A stretch of DNA of 64,000 nt from Misgurnus anguillicaudatus (Eukaryota; Chordata; Actinopteri; Cypriniformes; Cobitidae). The position numbers and the translations under genes are program-made. Location of the stretch: NCBI RefSeq assembly GCF_027580225.2, contig NC_073353.2, positions 34,500,501-34,564,500 of the forward strand, given 5' to 3'. This document shows, one piece after another, positions 1-13,300 of the stretch. A model generated the notes under the pieces. That model was not told the origin of the DNA. It did not search any database and was given only the letters and a program-made list of their open reading frames with translations. Within the stretch, counting starts at the first letter, position 1. Each line of letters begins with the position of its first letter.

Positions 1-289
1 AACAAAAAGTGACACCAGTTAAAACGCATAGAAACTCTTTATAAATAAATAAGATTTTAATTGTCAAATGTGGAACATCTTGTTAGAACTGTTACTTTAA
101 ATAACAAGGTCTTAATTAAACAATTAATTGTGTGCACAGTGTAAGATAAATTAAAGATCCATTCGCACTTATAATAAACATATACTAAAAAAGGAATAAA
201 TACAGAATAATTCAATGAATGTTGAATTGTCATGCAAACAAAATATTATGATTTCAGTGTTCAACAACAACAACAAAAAATATTTGGGT

Positions 290-1115
290 AGTTGACACAA
301 TTTTTATTTATATAAATGTATACAGTAAGCGAAACTGTTTGTCTTAGGCCCTGTGACAGGTCACTATTTTTATATATTCTTTTACTTTTACTAGTTCATT
401 TGTAAATGGACCAGCCAAATGAATGTTTAAAAGGACAAAAATTTCAGTCAGAGTAAAATGGTGTTGAAAATAATTCATAGCATTTCACTACAGTACATAA
501 CAACAAAAATAGGCTACTTCATATCAACTACCCATCTCCTATTGCTTCTGTGCTTGGGTTTATGTATCATATAGCGCTTTTTTAACCATCGGTTCAAATA
601 ATTTCTTTTGCAAAACCATGCCATTCTGAACCGGGCCAATTGCCATGCTTATGGTTGATTTTATGAAACCAGGATAAGAATGTACCCCAATACATTGCAG
701 TACTTGTTACCTATGTAATGCAAGAGTTGATGTACAATTTCTTCTTCACTTCCACATCCAAATATTTGTGAAATTAGCAAACTACTAAGAAGCAACAACT
801 GAAAATTTTTGACCATTTCTTTTGACAGTGTGGTGAACCTTGAGTCATTACATTACTACAGGCCTTTTTTCCAACCCAGCTGAAAACAGTGATCAAACTG
901 TGCCTAAGTAGTCAAGGCCAGGAACATTATGTAACAGTACCTTCCTCAAGTCGAACTTTTCGCTAGCCAAATTCAGATGGTGAAAAAGCGCTTGTACCTT
1001 TCATACCAAAGACAGTTAATAATGTGCACAAGTGGTTAGGTGACATGAGGAAACCCTTAACGGTGAGAAATCCACATCCAGGTGCTTTCCTTGTTTACGT
1101 TAACGGCCGTGTCCG
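290..1115 (-). other. ccdc141: ccdc141 3' UTR (inferred)
   Basis: Non-coding stretch between the TAA and the best poly(A) signal. No open frame or recognisable repeat was seen in it. The end point is inferred from the AATAAA and the downstream GT-rich tract. Confidence 0.55.
303..308 (-). terminator. Candidate ccdc141 poly(A) signal AATAAA
   Basis: AATAAA on the minus strand, about 810 nt past the stop, followed 20-40 nt downstream by T6 and a (GTT)n tract (about 259-282), a typical cleavage context. Confidence 0.5.
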
Positions 1116-1389
1116 TTAAAACAAAAGCAGGTAGAGCAGCCACAAGAAGAAACACAAAGTGCCAAAGCAGGTGTGCCAATCCAGTTTGAGAAGGTCAAAG
1201 TCAGGGCTGTCGTTACCTTTCACCTGTAGCATTGAACTGGAGGAGACGGTACCGGCTGAGTTAGAGGCGGTAACCGCATACTGCCCAGAGTCTGTCACTG
1301 CAGCGCTCTGAATGTACAAAGCATGCTTGCCATCTTTATTGGACAGTTGTATGTGCTCATCATTGGCCAGTGTGTGTCCATTCTTGAAC
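1116..1389 (-). CDS. ccdc141: ccdc141 exon 25 (rest of Ig domain, C-terminal tail, stop)
   Basis: Residues 1569-1659 and TAA. Acceptor TTTAG; the first base completes the Ig tryptophan. [20 protein letters not shown] to SMLQVKG are Ig strands C'-G with [11 protein letters not shown] at the F strand, where valine replaces cysteine. The last 18 residues ([18 protein letters not shown]) are hydrophobic, as in human, which also ends in a membrane-like segment. Confidence 0.93.
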
Positions 1390-4300
1390 CTAAAGCAAAG
1401 AGTGAATTGTTTTGTCACACAGTCACACCACAGCAAATAATACATATTAATACACACTTAATGAAAGAGAAATATTAGGTGAAAGGTTAAAACAGAAGAG
1501 TTTATAGAGGTGAAAGTACAAAGTGGAATTAATCCTGGAACGTATGAATTGAAATGTTAGTGTAAATGTATTTTAGGCATCATTTATTATATTGGATGTT
1601 CAAGATCAAATGAATCTGGAGATTTATCCACAGGGCTGTCCACATTTCATGTCTTTTGTGCGTGCAAATGCGTTATTTTCAATGTAGACGCGCAAGCACG
1701 CTGAAATAGAGAGCATCATGCGGTGCGCTCTTTTATCCAGGCACGTCGCCGCCGCAGGTCATGTGACAAGAACCAACCAATCAAAACATTTGATTATTCT
1801 GTAGAGATGGGGGAACAGCTGATCAACACTAAATTATTTTGACACAAATAGAAGAAACAATGCATAGAGACACATAACTCAATCTATGGGAGTGCACCTT
1901 AATTTTGCTTAACAATGGCAAACGCTACCGGAGCACAACTGCCCAACTTGTAGAAAGGTGTAAAGTGGTGTGGCAGCATTTTCCCCGCGGTTTTAGACGC
2001 AAAATGTGAACCACCCCCCAAGTCGCTTCGGATTAAAGCGTCTGCTGAATGAATAAAGCTAAATGTAAAATGTGAGCAAGTGAAGCTTTCTCAACAAACC
2101 TCCTTTATGCAGTCAGACAGAATATGTGAATTATTGAATAATGTATAAAGTATAAATGCAAAAAATCTGATTATAGGATAATATTTTTCAGGTATTCAAA
2201 TTTTACATCACGTTACATTTGCGCATTAGGCAGACTCTTTTATCCCAAGCAACTTACAGTGCATTCAACATACATTCAATTCAGTACGCAATGCTCAACC
2301 ATTTTGAGCTACAGGAACACAAGGGTATGTATTAAGATATAATAGTAGTCGATAGACTAGTCAAGCTTGTTATAAGCTACCCACCAGGTTAATGTAGGCT
2401 CAGGGAATCCAGTGACTTCCACTTCCAGGGTCACCGGAGAGCCCTCCATTACTGTGGCATTAGACAAAGGTTTGGTGAAGTTAGGGCCCGAGCCAGCTGC
2501 CAGGTTACCAATAACCTTTTTGGATGGCGCCCGCCTGATCTCCTCTCGAATGGCTGCGGGCTTGCAAACATCTGAGTCCGACTCTGTGGTTAATGTGGTA
2601 GGGTTAGCATGCGTGTTATTGGGCTGTTTACCCGAATCATGCACACACTGTTGCATTTCTGAATGACTCTCATGCACCGAGTAAACAGTTTCATGGGATT
2701 CAGTATGGCTGGCTGGTGGGTTGCCAAATTTGGTCTTTAATATGCTGGTGAGGGTGTTTGATACGAGACTAGGAGCGGGAACCGAAAGAGGGCTTTGAAC
2801 AAAAGATGACGATTCTGCTCTGAACCGAGCACCCGAACCAGTAGTGGGAGACGGGTTGCTCTCGGCCTGGCTGGACATCCAGTCTCGCTTCTGGTGAAGG
2901 GTGTCCCCATGTTGAGTATGGGACTGGTGACTGTGCTGGTTAATGCGAAGGCTGTGAGAGCTTACGCAATAGCCATCATCTAGGTCATTTTCAGACTGAA
3001 TAATGTTGGATTCCGGGGTCTCTGATAACGGAGGCAGGGAGATGTCGTCCGGTGAGGTGCATTCGTATTCATCATTGGAGAGCGATTCCTCTGTGAGAAG
3101 TTCAGGATGGAAGTAACCGTCAGGCACGCTTCCTGCTGGACCTGTTGGTTCTGGTGTCCCATGTGGCAAAAAATCCTCTTCTAGAGAGTGATGACCCACA
3201 TTCTGTTCATACACGAACAAGGAGAAACAAAACACAATGATTAGTTTGAATCAGAGTCCTGCAACCCGGATAAAAGTGTCTAAGGCGGATGGATTGTGAC
3301 ATTCCTAAATTCACGGTTGGGAAGCGGGCGGATAATTAACTCTGTGCGGGCGGGTAGTAGCGCGAATGAAAATATGTGCAATATTTGTATGTCTAAATTA
3401 CCATTATGCACGCAACATATGACATTTGACCCATCACGTCACCACCACTGCGACAGTGTGACCTTTGTTGATGCTTCTCGTAGTTTAGTTGGAGCGAGCG
3501 CTGCAGGAGTTGCATAAAGTTTTGCCTTTGATAGCCGGAAGCTGGGAACGTCTTCTCTTAGAAAGCATTTCAAGGCTTGTAGGAACACTGCAGGTTTTTT
3601 TTATTTTTTATTAATAGGTTTATATGTGTATAGTTATCAGGTTCCATAGCCTATTTAGGTGCAGATGGTAGGCTACTTTAATGGCGCAAAACAAAGCGCA
3701 CTTAAGCCTGTTTCATTAGCTCATTCATAAAATCGTTATGATGTTGAGAGAAAAATAAAACACTTTAATTGTGATGATTTTAGCGTGTTTGATTTATGCA
3801 TGTGCCAGTACGGGTTGGTAACGGGCCAAATATTAATGGGTCTGGGCAAGTGTGGATTTAATTTTGATATTATCACGGGTGACGGGTCAGATCTGGTGCT
3901 GAACTTTGTGGGTACGGGCAGGAGCGGGTCTCCAAAAATGAACCCGTGCAGGACTTTGGTTTGAATAGCGTTTGTGTTATAGCAAATCAATTTTTTTATA
4001 TTTCTAATACATTTCTATAATTTGTTTACAATAAGGTTGTTTTTGTTAACTCTTTCCCCGCCATTGACGAGTTATCTTGTCAATTAAGAGAAAACATTTC
4101 CCTGTCAATGACACTTTCCTGATGAGTTTTTACAGTAATCTGTATTTCTGCTATTATCCAATAGATGGCGCTAAATTACCCAATTTATAAAAAAACTGAT
4201 GCAAAAACTAATTTAATCAAATTTAAACTCCGTGTATGTTTTGATCTTCATTCTGAATCTAATCTCTAACAAAATTATTTTACAAAATTGCAATTATTTT

Positions 4301-7300
4301 GGCTTTTTGCTTAGAATTTTGTATTTTTGAAGAAACCTACCAATATTTAAGAGGGTATAAAAAGAGAACAAATAAAGATAGTATGAAACATTTTTTTTGA
4401 AAGCAGAGGTACTGTTGTTTCATTTGATATATTTGTATGTTTATATATTTATAAAAGAGAATTTTCCAGGAAGGAATTTTGTGAAACTTTTGTAAAAATC
4501 ACAAAAAATGCTGGCTGGCAATTTTAAAAAAAGGCTGGTGGGGAATGAGTTAACATTTGTTAATGCATTTTTATTTATAATATTATATTTATTAATCTTC
4601 ATGTTAGTTAAAACAGTTCATTATTTGCTCATATTAGTTTATTGTGCATCAACTAATCTTACATTTACATGTATTTATTTAGTGGAAACATTTTAGCGAC
4701 TATCAAATTAATTGTAAATGTTAACATATTCGACTAAAAATTTATTAGTATGTTGAAACTACCATTTACTAGGATTAGTAAATGCATAACATGTTTTGTT
4801 ATTGATAGTTTGTGACAATATGTAGTGGACTATTGTCAGTGAGGGGAACCTTATTTTTAAGGTGTAACTTGTTATTTTACCAAATAATAATTAAATATTA
4901 GAAAAATATTTGAAAATATATTGTAGAAAATATTTTTCTTGTTTACAATAGATCAATCATATAGATAAATCATATTTACACAAATATGTGCGTCAAAACA
5001 ATACACAGAAAAAATTATTTTCAAATTAGCAGTGTGTCAAAAGTGACAAACCCAGCCATTGGGTTATAACCCAGAAAATGTTTCTTTTAATGCAACACCC
5101 AAAAAATAATTTAAAATGGCACAATGAACTGGATGTGATTCCATTAAAAAAAAACATTCATAGAATGAATGTTGTCAAAGGATCCTCACCTTTAAATCTG
5201 ACAGAAGAGGTTTACTAAAGCCCTGATACTTGTCATCAGAGTTAATCCTGTGTTTATCTGTACCCTGAAACTCCTTTTGGATGCCTGGTCGTGATAGGCC
5301 TGAATCCCGTGGGGGTGGAGGGGGAGGTGGGGTTTCTTGTGAGTCCCTCTTGGTTTGCTGTAGCATGCACCTCCTCTTATCTCGCTCCACGGGGGAATGG
5401 CTCACGCTAATGGTGTGCATATGAATAAAGGAGGTGTGCATCTCCTCTCTTTTTTCAGTAGATTTACTTGTGATGGTCTCCACCTTGCTCGTTTTGGAGA
5501 ACGCCTCTTCTGTGTAAAATCTGTTCTCCGACACCTTTTGATGCTCTGAATGAAGTTTGTCAGGCAAATCATGGCTTCTGGTTTTGCGCAGCTGAGGTTT
5601 CTTGTTGATGGGTATTTCTTTAGTGCAGTGTGGTCCGGTCATCTCAGGGGTGTGTCCACTTTCTTTTTGCTCAGGCTGTAAAAATATATGTAGAGTTAAT
5701 GCAATGAAATGTTGCATGCTATTGCAAGCTAAAGCATTATTTAGGCTTACTGTATCAATAGTGTCCCGTTTGTTGTTGTCCTCAGGTGTTGGAGGTTGTT
5801 TCAGGGTTTCTAACTATGAAAACCATGCATAAGAAATAATTATGTTAACAAAATACTTGACAAAAAATGACTTGTACATTAACAGTAGTAATGGTTTTGC
5901 ACATTTTAGATTAGGAGTATCACATCAAATGTTTACATCATGAATAAAGTCATGCAGTGACCAAAAATGTTAAATCAAAAATATAATTTAATTTTTTTAA
6001 AGCAGCTGCCTTTTTTCACTGCAAAAAATGATGTTCATGATTTTTGTCTTGTTTTCAGTAAAAATATCTAATAATTCTTTAATTAAGATGCTTTATCTTG
6101 ATGGGGAAAACGACCTAAGAAAATAAGTCTAGTTTTCAGACCAAAAATATAAAATATAAGTGATTTTGTGTACAAAACAAGCAAAAAAATGTCAATTTTC
6201 TTGAATATTTCTTGAATTTAGTGTTTAAGAAAAATTTTCAAGATTTTTTTGCTTACCCCATTGGCAGATTTTTTTGCTTGTTTTATGCACAATATCACTT
6301 ACATTTTATATTTTTGGTCTAAAAACTAGAATTATTTTTTGGGTCATTTTGCTCATCAAGAAAAAGCATCCTAATTTAAGAATTTTTAGATATTTTACTT
6401 AGGGATGCACGATATATCGGCCAACATATCGTTATCGGACGATAACTGCTTATTTTTAATATTATCGGTTATCGGTCTGATAGCAAAATTAGGCCGATAA
6501 ATGAAAGACGATAAATGATGGATTATTTTGGTTTGTTGAACCACTTCACTTGCTCATTGCTGGCCATGTGGAGTTTTGATTGGTGCTTTCTGTGACATAG
6601 CACGAAGATGACACGTGTTGCGGGCTTAAGAAGAGTATGCTAGTCTAGCGCAAAGACAAGATGTCCGCGGTCTGCGAGTTTTTCATTTTGAAAATAATAT
6701 GAATATTTATCGGCCTATAGATATCGGTTATCGGCCCCCAAATGTAAAGAGTTATCGGTTATCGGTATCGGCCAAAATTTCTATATCTGTGCATCCCTGA
6801 AAACAAGACAAAAATACTAAGAATTTTTTTTCTTGAAAATAATTTTTTGCAGTGTGTATACTTTTGGTACCTTTTTATGTACTAATATATACTCTTTGGT
6901 ACAAATATACACATCTGAGGTACTAATATGAACTTTTTAGGTGTACTTTTTGAAAGGGTACTGCTCCAGCTAGTGGCCATTTTTTGACCATCTATTCTGA
7001 AAGTGTAGGATAAACGGAAACATTATTGAAGTCAGCATGTTTGCAAACGGTTTCAACATGTTCACCTGTAGTTTGGCCTCGAGGTCCAACAGTCCATTCG
7101 ACAGCTCTTTTACCGATTCCACCATCTCATGATGCTTGTTAATTGTTTTCTCCATATATTTTTTCCCTTCGTCAGCACCTACATCACACGATTCAAGGGT
7201 GAGGTGTGGTCGTGTAAAAACAACAACAAAAGATTAATTTAAAAATATATTAATAATGCTTTCTCACCGTGTAACCGGACCGCCAGCTCTGTGATCTGTC

Positions 7301-10300
7301 TTATCCTCTCCTCTTGCTGTGGTATTGTGGGCAAAATAAACTTTTCAAACTGTTTGTAGAGACTGCTCACCGCTTCCTTAGTCTTACACTGGGATGAATA
7401 TTTACCCACACGTACAATTGTGGAGCTCGCTTCATCACACCAGAAATTATACTGCATTTAAAATGAAAAGAGAGAGGAGAGGCTAAATTTACACATGTGT
7501 ACTTATATAGAAATTTTATTATCATATTTCTACTCTGTATTATTAAGCGTTATCCTCATTATTAAAAATCTTAAAGTGAATAGAAATATAAAATCTTTTT
7601 TTTTTAGGAAAATAACAAGATGAAAATGTTACAGTGTGATAGTTCATTAGATGTTTCTTGTGCATCCCCACCTCTTCTAAAGCCTGCTGGAGCTTGACAT
7701 TCATTTCCAGGTTCTGTTTATATTCCTCCACCGTCCTGTCAAAGTCGCCCACCTGTCTCTGCAGCTCATTTGAGTTATCTTCTATCTCTCTGAGACTGTT
7801 GCCAATTAAATGCTTCTCACAGCTGCTGGATACCTTCTGACTAAAGGCTTGGAGCTTCTTCTTTAAAACCTGCAACACAGACGACACTACGTATTATTTT
7901 ATTCATACACTCTTAAAAATAAAGGCTCCTAAAAGGTTCTTTGTCGGGCTGATGGTTACATGGTTCTAGCTTATGTGGTGAAAAAGGTTCTTCATACTAT
8001 TGAAAGGTTAGAAAGAAATAGTTATTTTAGGAACCTTTTTTTTAAGGAACCAAAAATGGTTCTTTCAGCATCACCACTAAATTCTTTTTAGAACCTTTAT
8101 TTCTTTAAAGGGGACATATCATGAAAATCAGACTTTTTCATGTTTAAGTGCTATAATTGGGTCCCCAGTGCCTCCATCAACCTAGAAATTGTGTAAAAAT
8201 CAACCCAGTAACTTAGTTTGGAAAACCATTCTTTGCAAGCATGTGAAAAAACAGGTCATTGAAATTTGCCTCCCCTTGTGATGTCAGAAGGGCATAATAC
8301 CGGCCCCTTAATCTGCACTATCCAACCACGGCACTGCCATTTAGTGCAGAGATCAACTAATTTGCATTTAAAAGGACACACCCAAAAACTGCACTTTTTG
8401 GGCACACCTACAAAGTTACAATTTTAACATCTTATAATAAATTATCTGCCATTTTAAGCTAGAACTTCACATACTCTGGGTCACCAAAGATTTATTTGAC
8501 GTCTTAAAAACGTCTTGTGAAATGTCCCCTTTAATGTATGTCCATGAAAGTCATACTATTAATATAGTGGTAACACTTTACAGTAAGGTTGTATTTGTTA
8601 ACAATACGTTCATGCAGTAGCTAACATGAACTAACAATGAACAACTTCTACAACATTTATTAATCTTAGTTCATGTTTATTTCGGCATTTAATACATTAA
8701 TAAAATCCAGCGTTGTAACTGTTGATATTTATAAATGCACCATGAACTAACATGAATAACTGTATTGATATTAACTAACAAGAACAAGAATTAAAACAGG
8801 TTGACAAACTAGATTTTTTATTGTTTGCTCATGTTAGTTGCATTTACTAATGTTTACTAATACAGTGTAATAAAGTATTACGAAAATAGGTTTACACATT
8901 ATAAAAAAAATGCAGCATGAAGTTTAAACAACTTGGAAGTCAATTCAATTCAAAGTGAAAAGCTGACATCAGTTATAAAATCATTACTTTTTTTAAGTTA
9001 AAGTAACATAAAATTGTTTGACAAAAATGCTGCATATTTTTTACCGTGCAGAAAATGTAAAAAGATCTTCTGCAGGTTCAGGCCATCCACAGCGAATGCA
9101 TGACAAAACCCTGTATCTCTGTGATTTGGTCATTGCTGAGTGAGATATTAATAAAATTAGTACAAATAAAATAAAAATGACATTCTTACCTGCAGCTTTT
9201 CTATGTATATCTCAATTTGCTGGATTTGATTTTTCACAGCCTTTAGATTTCTTGACTTCTCATTTTTCTTAATGTAGTTGAATTTCAAATTGTTGATTTT
9301 CTTTTTGAGATCCTTAAAGGACTCCTTCAGCTAAAATAAAGCCAGAAAATATGTCATTAAAACAATGATGCAGAGAATGTCCTAAAGGGCATACAATATG
9401 TGTTACATTAAAAGCCAAATAAAATGAATCATTAGGTGACTTAAATGTTGGTTTGATTGTACACAAAGCTTGTGACTTTAGGAAACTTCAAATATAAAAC
9501 AGTAACACGTATTAACAAGTATTCTTCTATTATGGTACTTTTGTGCTTTTTAGATGAGATGTAGCCACTATAAATGATCATAATGGAAAAGTGCATGAAA
9601 ATTTTTCTAAATTCTCACACATGCAAAGTGTTGACAGATTTATTATGGTAATTCAATTTTGAATGAGCTACTTTGAATGTTTAAATAAATAAATAAAAAC
9701 AGTTGTCATTAACTCTTCGCCTTGTCATTATCTACCAAATATCTCACTTTAGATTAAGTGTGCATTAATGTGACGAGGGTCTCTATTAGAGGACAGAGGG
9801 GGTACAGCTGAGTCCAGAGGGATTATTTTAAAAAGGATTCATGATTGGACCCGTGGATGATTTATAATGCAGATCCATTTCTGTCCACCCTGTTGGGCTT
9901 TTGCAATGGTGTAAGGTCTCGTAATGACCGGCTCAAGTTTCACCCCAAGGACAGCTGCAGCCCAGCCTTCGGTATCAGTTATAGAGCTCTCCTAATGGTC
10001 TTACAGGACTTTTCCAATAGAGGGCTGTAGAGGAAAGTTTCTACTGAAGTCCAGAAAAAAAGTACAGACCCAACGGAAGATCAGTAAACATACATCTCAG
10101 ATTTTGCTAGAAAAAAGCAGCCTGGGTTGATAAATATCCAGTGTCTGACCGCTCTCTGCATCCTAGCAGTCAGTTGTGGATGGACTTCAAAGATTAATGA
10201 TCATCATCTCTACAATGTCCATAAGGTTTAAACATTGAATAAATAAAATTGCAACTTTTATTTATTCAATGACACATAAACCACATTGCTAAACGGTCAG

Positions 10301-13300
10301 AAGAAATGGTCAAAATATGTACCTCAGCTGACTTTAAAAACTTTAATAGTTTATATTAGTACCTCAAAGAGAGCTTTTTATTAGTATGTCAAAGATGCTA
10401 GTATCTCAATTTGGTACATATTAGGACCTTTTTAAAGGGCGCTACATTGACGCATGGTCAAGTGTCGTCAAATATTGACGCCATGGGTGTGAGACCGTGT
10501 TACCCAGTGACAGCTAGGGTACATATTTTGACAATTTCTTTCTAACAGTATATAGATAACATTTGGCATTTATACAGGACATATTAATGCAAGAGGAGGA
10601 TGAGCAACAAACTTTACAGTATTTTTACATTTTTACAGTAGTCACTAATGCACTAGCAAGCCTAAATATATGACTATATGTTGGAAAAAAGCTGAAGAAC
10701 AAACTCCACAATAAATTTTTAAGTGAGTTTATAGCAAAACATTCCCAAGACACGTTTAATAAGCATACATATTAACAGTGGGTATTAGTTTCACAAGGCT
10801 TAATAGTGACAGTGAGCATCTAAACAACTTGGTGAAATTGTACTCGGTTAACATTTACTATAAGGCTTATCGCAGCTGTGATTTAGAGTCTTGGGTTCAG
10901 GGATTTTGGGGCAGTTTTCCGGACAGGGATTAGTTTAAGCCAGGGATAGACCTTGTTTAATTAGAAAATATAACTAGTTTTAACAAATATGCCTTACTAC
11001 ATACAATACAATGTTTTCAGTTTGGACAGCCCTTACATTTATTCTAGTCTAGGAATAGTCTAATCCCTGTCCGGGAAACCGCCCCGAGATGTACTCCAGA
11101 CTAAAGTAGTAAATTCTGAGCATAATAAAGCTCAGTTACAGTGTGTTATAAAATATATTTCACTTCATAGTTGAACAGCACAAAAGTGACCAAAGCCTGC
11201 TTTTGTTATTTAATTTAAAACCTTTTAAAAACGAATTTAAAGTAGCCAACGTAGCTACAATGGAACCGATATCTATTTGGTTGCATATATAAAAGCTTTT
11301 TTAAGCGGTAGACAGCAGCAGTGAATTTGAGATTTGTTGGTGAGAGAAACAGAGTCACTCTTGCAGACGAACAGCAGCAACTGTGCAAGCTAAAATGTCA
11401 GATTGTTTACTCATGCATATTTATGACTGCATGGGCGGAGCTTAAATTGTATGACATATGGTGATTGACATGGGCATTACACGAGAAGTCATGTCGAGTC
11501 ATGCCCTACACAATTTAACTGTAAACCATTTGTTTCCATCAAGAATATGATGATACTTTGACAAACAAATAAAGAGCTCAGATGCTAAACCATTTTAACC
11601 GGTATTTCTGAATGACCTGAGGAGGCCCAGATTAAGTGGATTTTAAGCGAAAGTATTTGATGAACGTATAATACGTGACAAGAGCATTTCGGATAATATC
11701 ATTATCTAATTTTTGACTGAGGTGGCGTTTAGATGCATTGGCATCTGACCTCTTCAATTATCTTCCAAATGCTACAAGGACATAAATCAGCAGAGAATTG
11801 CTTATATGTGACCCTGCCTATGAAAACTCTCATTTACTAAAGTCATTTTTGCAATTTACTGTTTTCTACATAAACTCATCCCACATATTCTGTGAGTAAG
11901 ATCATGTCAAAGATTGAAATGAGAAATCAGTAATTGAACGATGCTCCTAATCTCATCATTTGATTATGAGACTCTAGCCTGGATGGATTTTACAGACAGG
12001 GTTACATATTATACAAATGCACCATTCATAATTTAAGTATATAAAGAGTTAACTACAAATTCTCATATAAACTATACAACATTGACAGACTCTCTTGTGC
12101 CAGACAGTGCTGAGTGTAAGTACAGCTACTTTTAGAAATCAATTCCTTGCTGTATTTAAAGTCTCACAGCAGTTGTGTATTAAAATAGCATGGCATTTTG
12201 TGACATAGGTTACTTGGATATCTGTTTAACAAGCTTTAGATTTTAATCCATGAGAAATAAATAGAAATCTAAAACTGGTAAACCTATAGAATAGCATCTT
12301 CATGTGTTCAATGCTATCCACATTTATTTGTAAATATGTCAAGTTTTGATAAAGTGTGATATAACTGATAAATGTATAATTTCAATGCCAAGATAAAAGC
12401 ATTAAAAAATAGGAACAAACATACTCCGTCCGAGGTGCGAGTCAAAAAGAATAAATCTAAATATGTAACACAAAATAGTGACTGCACCCTCACTTGCAAA
12501 AGAATTTTATTGTCACCAACGTTTCGGCATATAGCCTTCGTCAAGCTATATGCCGAAACGTTGGTGACAATAAAATTCTTTTGCAAGTGAGTATGCAGTC
12601 ACTATTTTGTGTTATATATTAAAATAAAAGCATTTGCCAAATGCTTAATGATAAGACTGCTATGGAGCAATCTATCTGCATAATGTTTCCGATTATTACA
12701 CGGTCAGAAAAATTGTCCCAAGCTGTCACTTTGGCAGTACCCTTTAAAAATATCCTAATGTGTACTATTTAGGTACTCATGTATACATTTAGTACCGATA
12801 TGTACCACTGAGGTACTAATGTGCACTCTTTGGTATACTTCTGATGTACTAATATCTTTAGGTGCAAAGGTGTATTTTTGAAAGGACACTGCCCCAGTGA
12901 CAGCTAGGGATCAATTTTGGACCATTTACTGGTTGCAATTGCTGCACATTTTTTTAAAGTTTTTTTTTTTAAAGAAACTTGAGATTAAAGTCCACTAGAG
13001 GGAGACAAGGACTATCATTTTGTTTCAATTATAACAAACCCCTGGAGGGATTTGTGTTTAGATATTATGTTAAACATTATAAATATTAAAAAAATGGTGT
13101 CTTTCGTACTATAAAGTTAAACAATACAATTTTTGCGGACTATGTGCAATTGTCAATCCACAAATGAACTAGCTATTGTTCCTTTACACACACCAATCTA
13201 ATCCATAAATCAAATGTATATCAGAAAACATCCATGAAACTATTGTACATAAGTAACCTGATTTTCTATGCCCTTGGATGGCATTGCAGTATTATCCTGA

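Noticed and set aside
2412..3517. Open frames on the + strand opposite ccdc141 exon 24 and in 3296-3517
   Set aside because: The first is the antisense shadow of coding sequence; the second is inside the hAT element 3252-3958.
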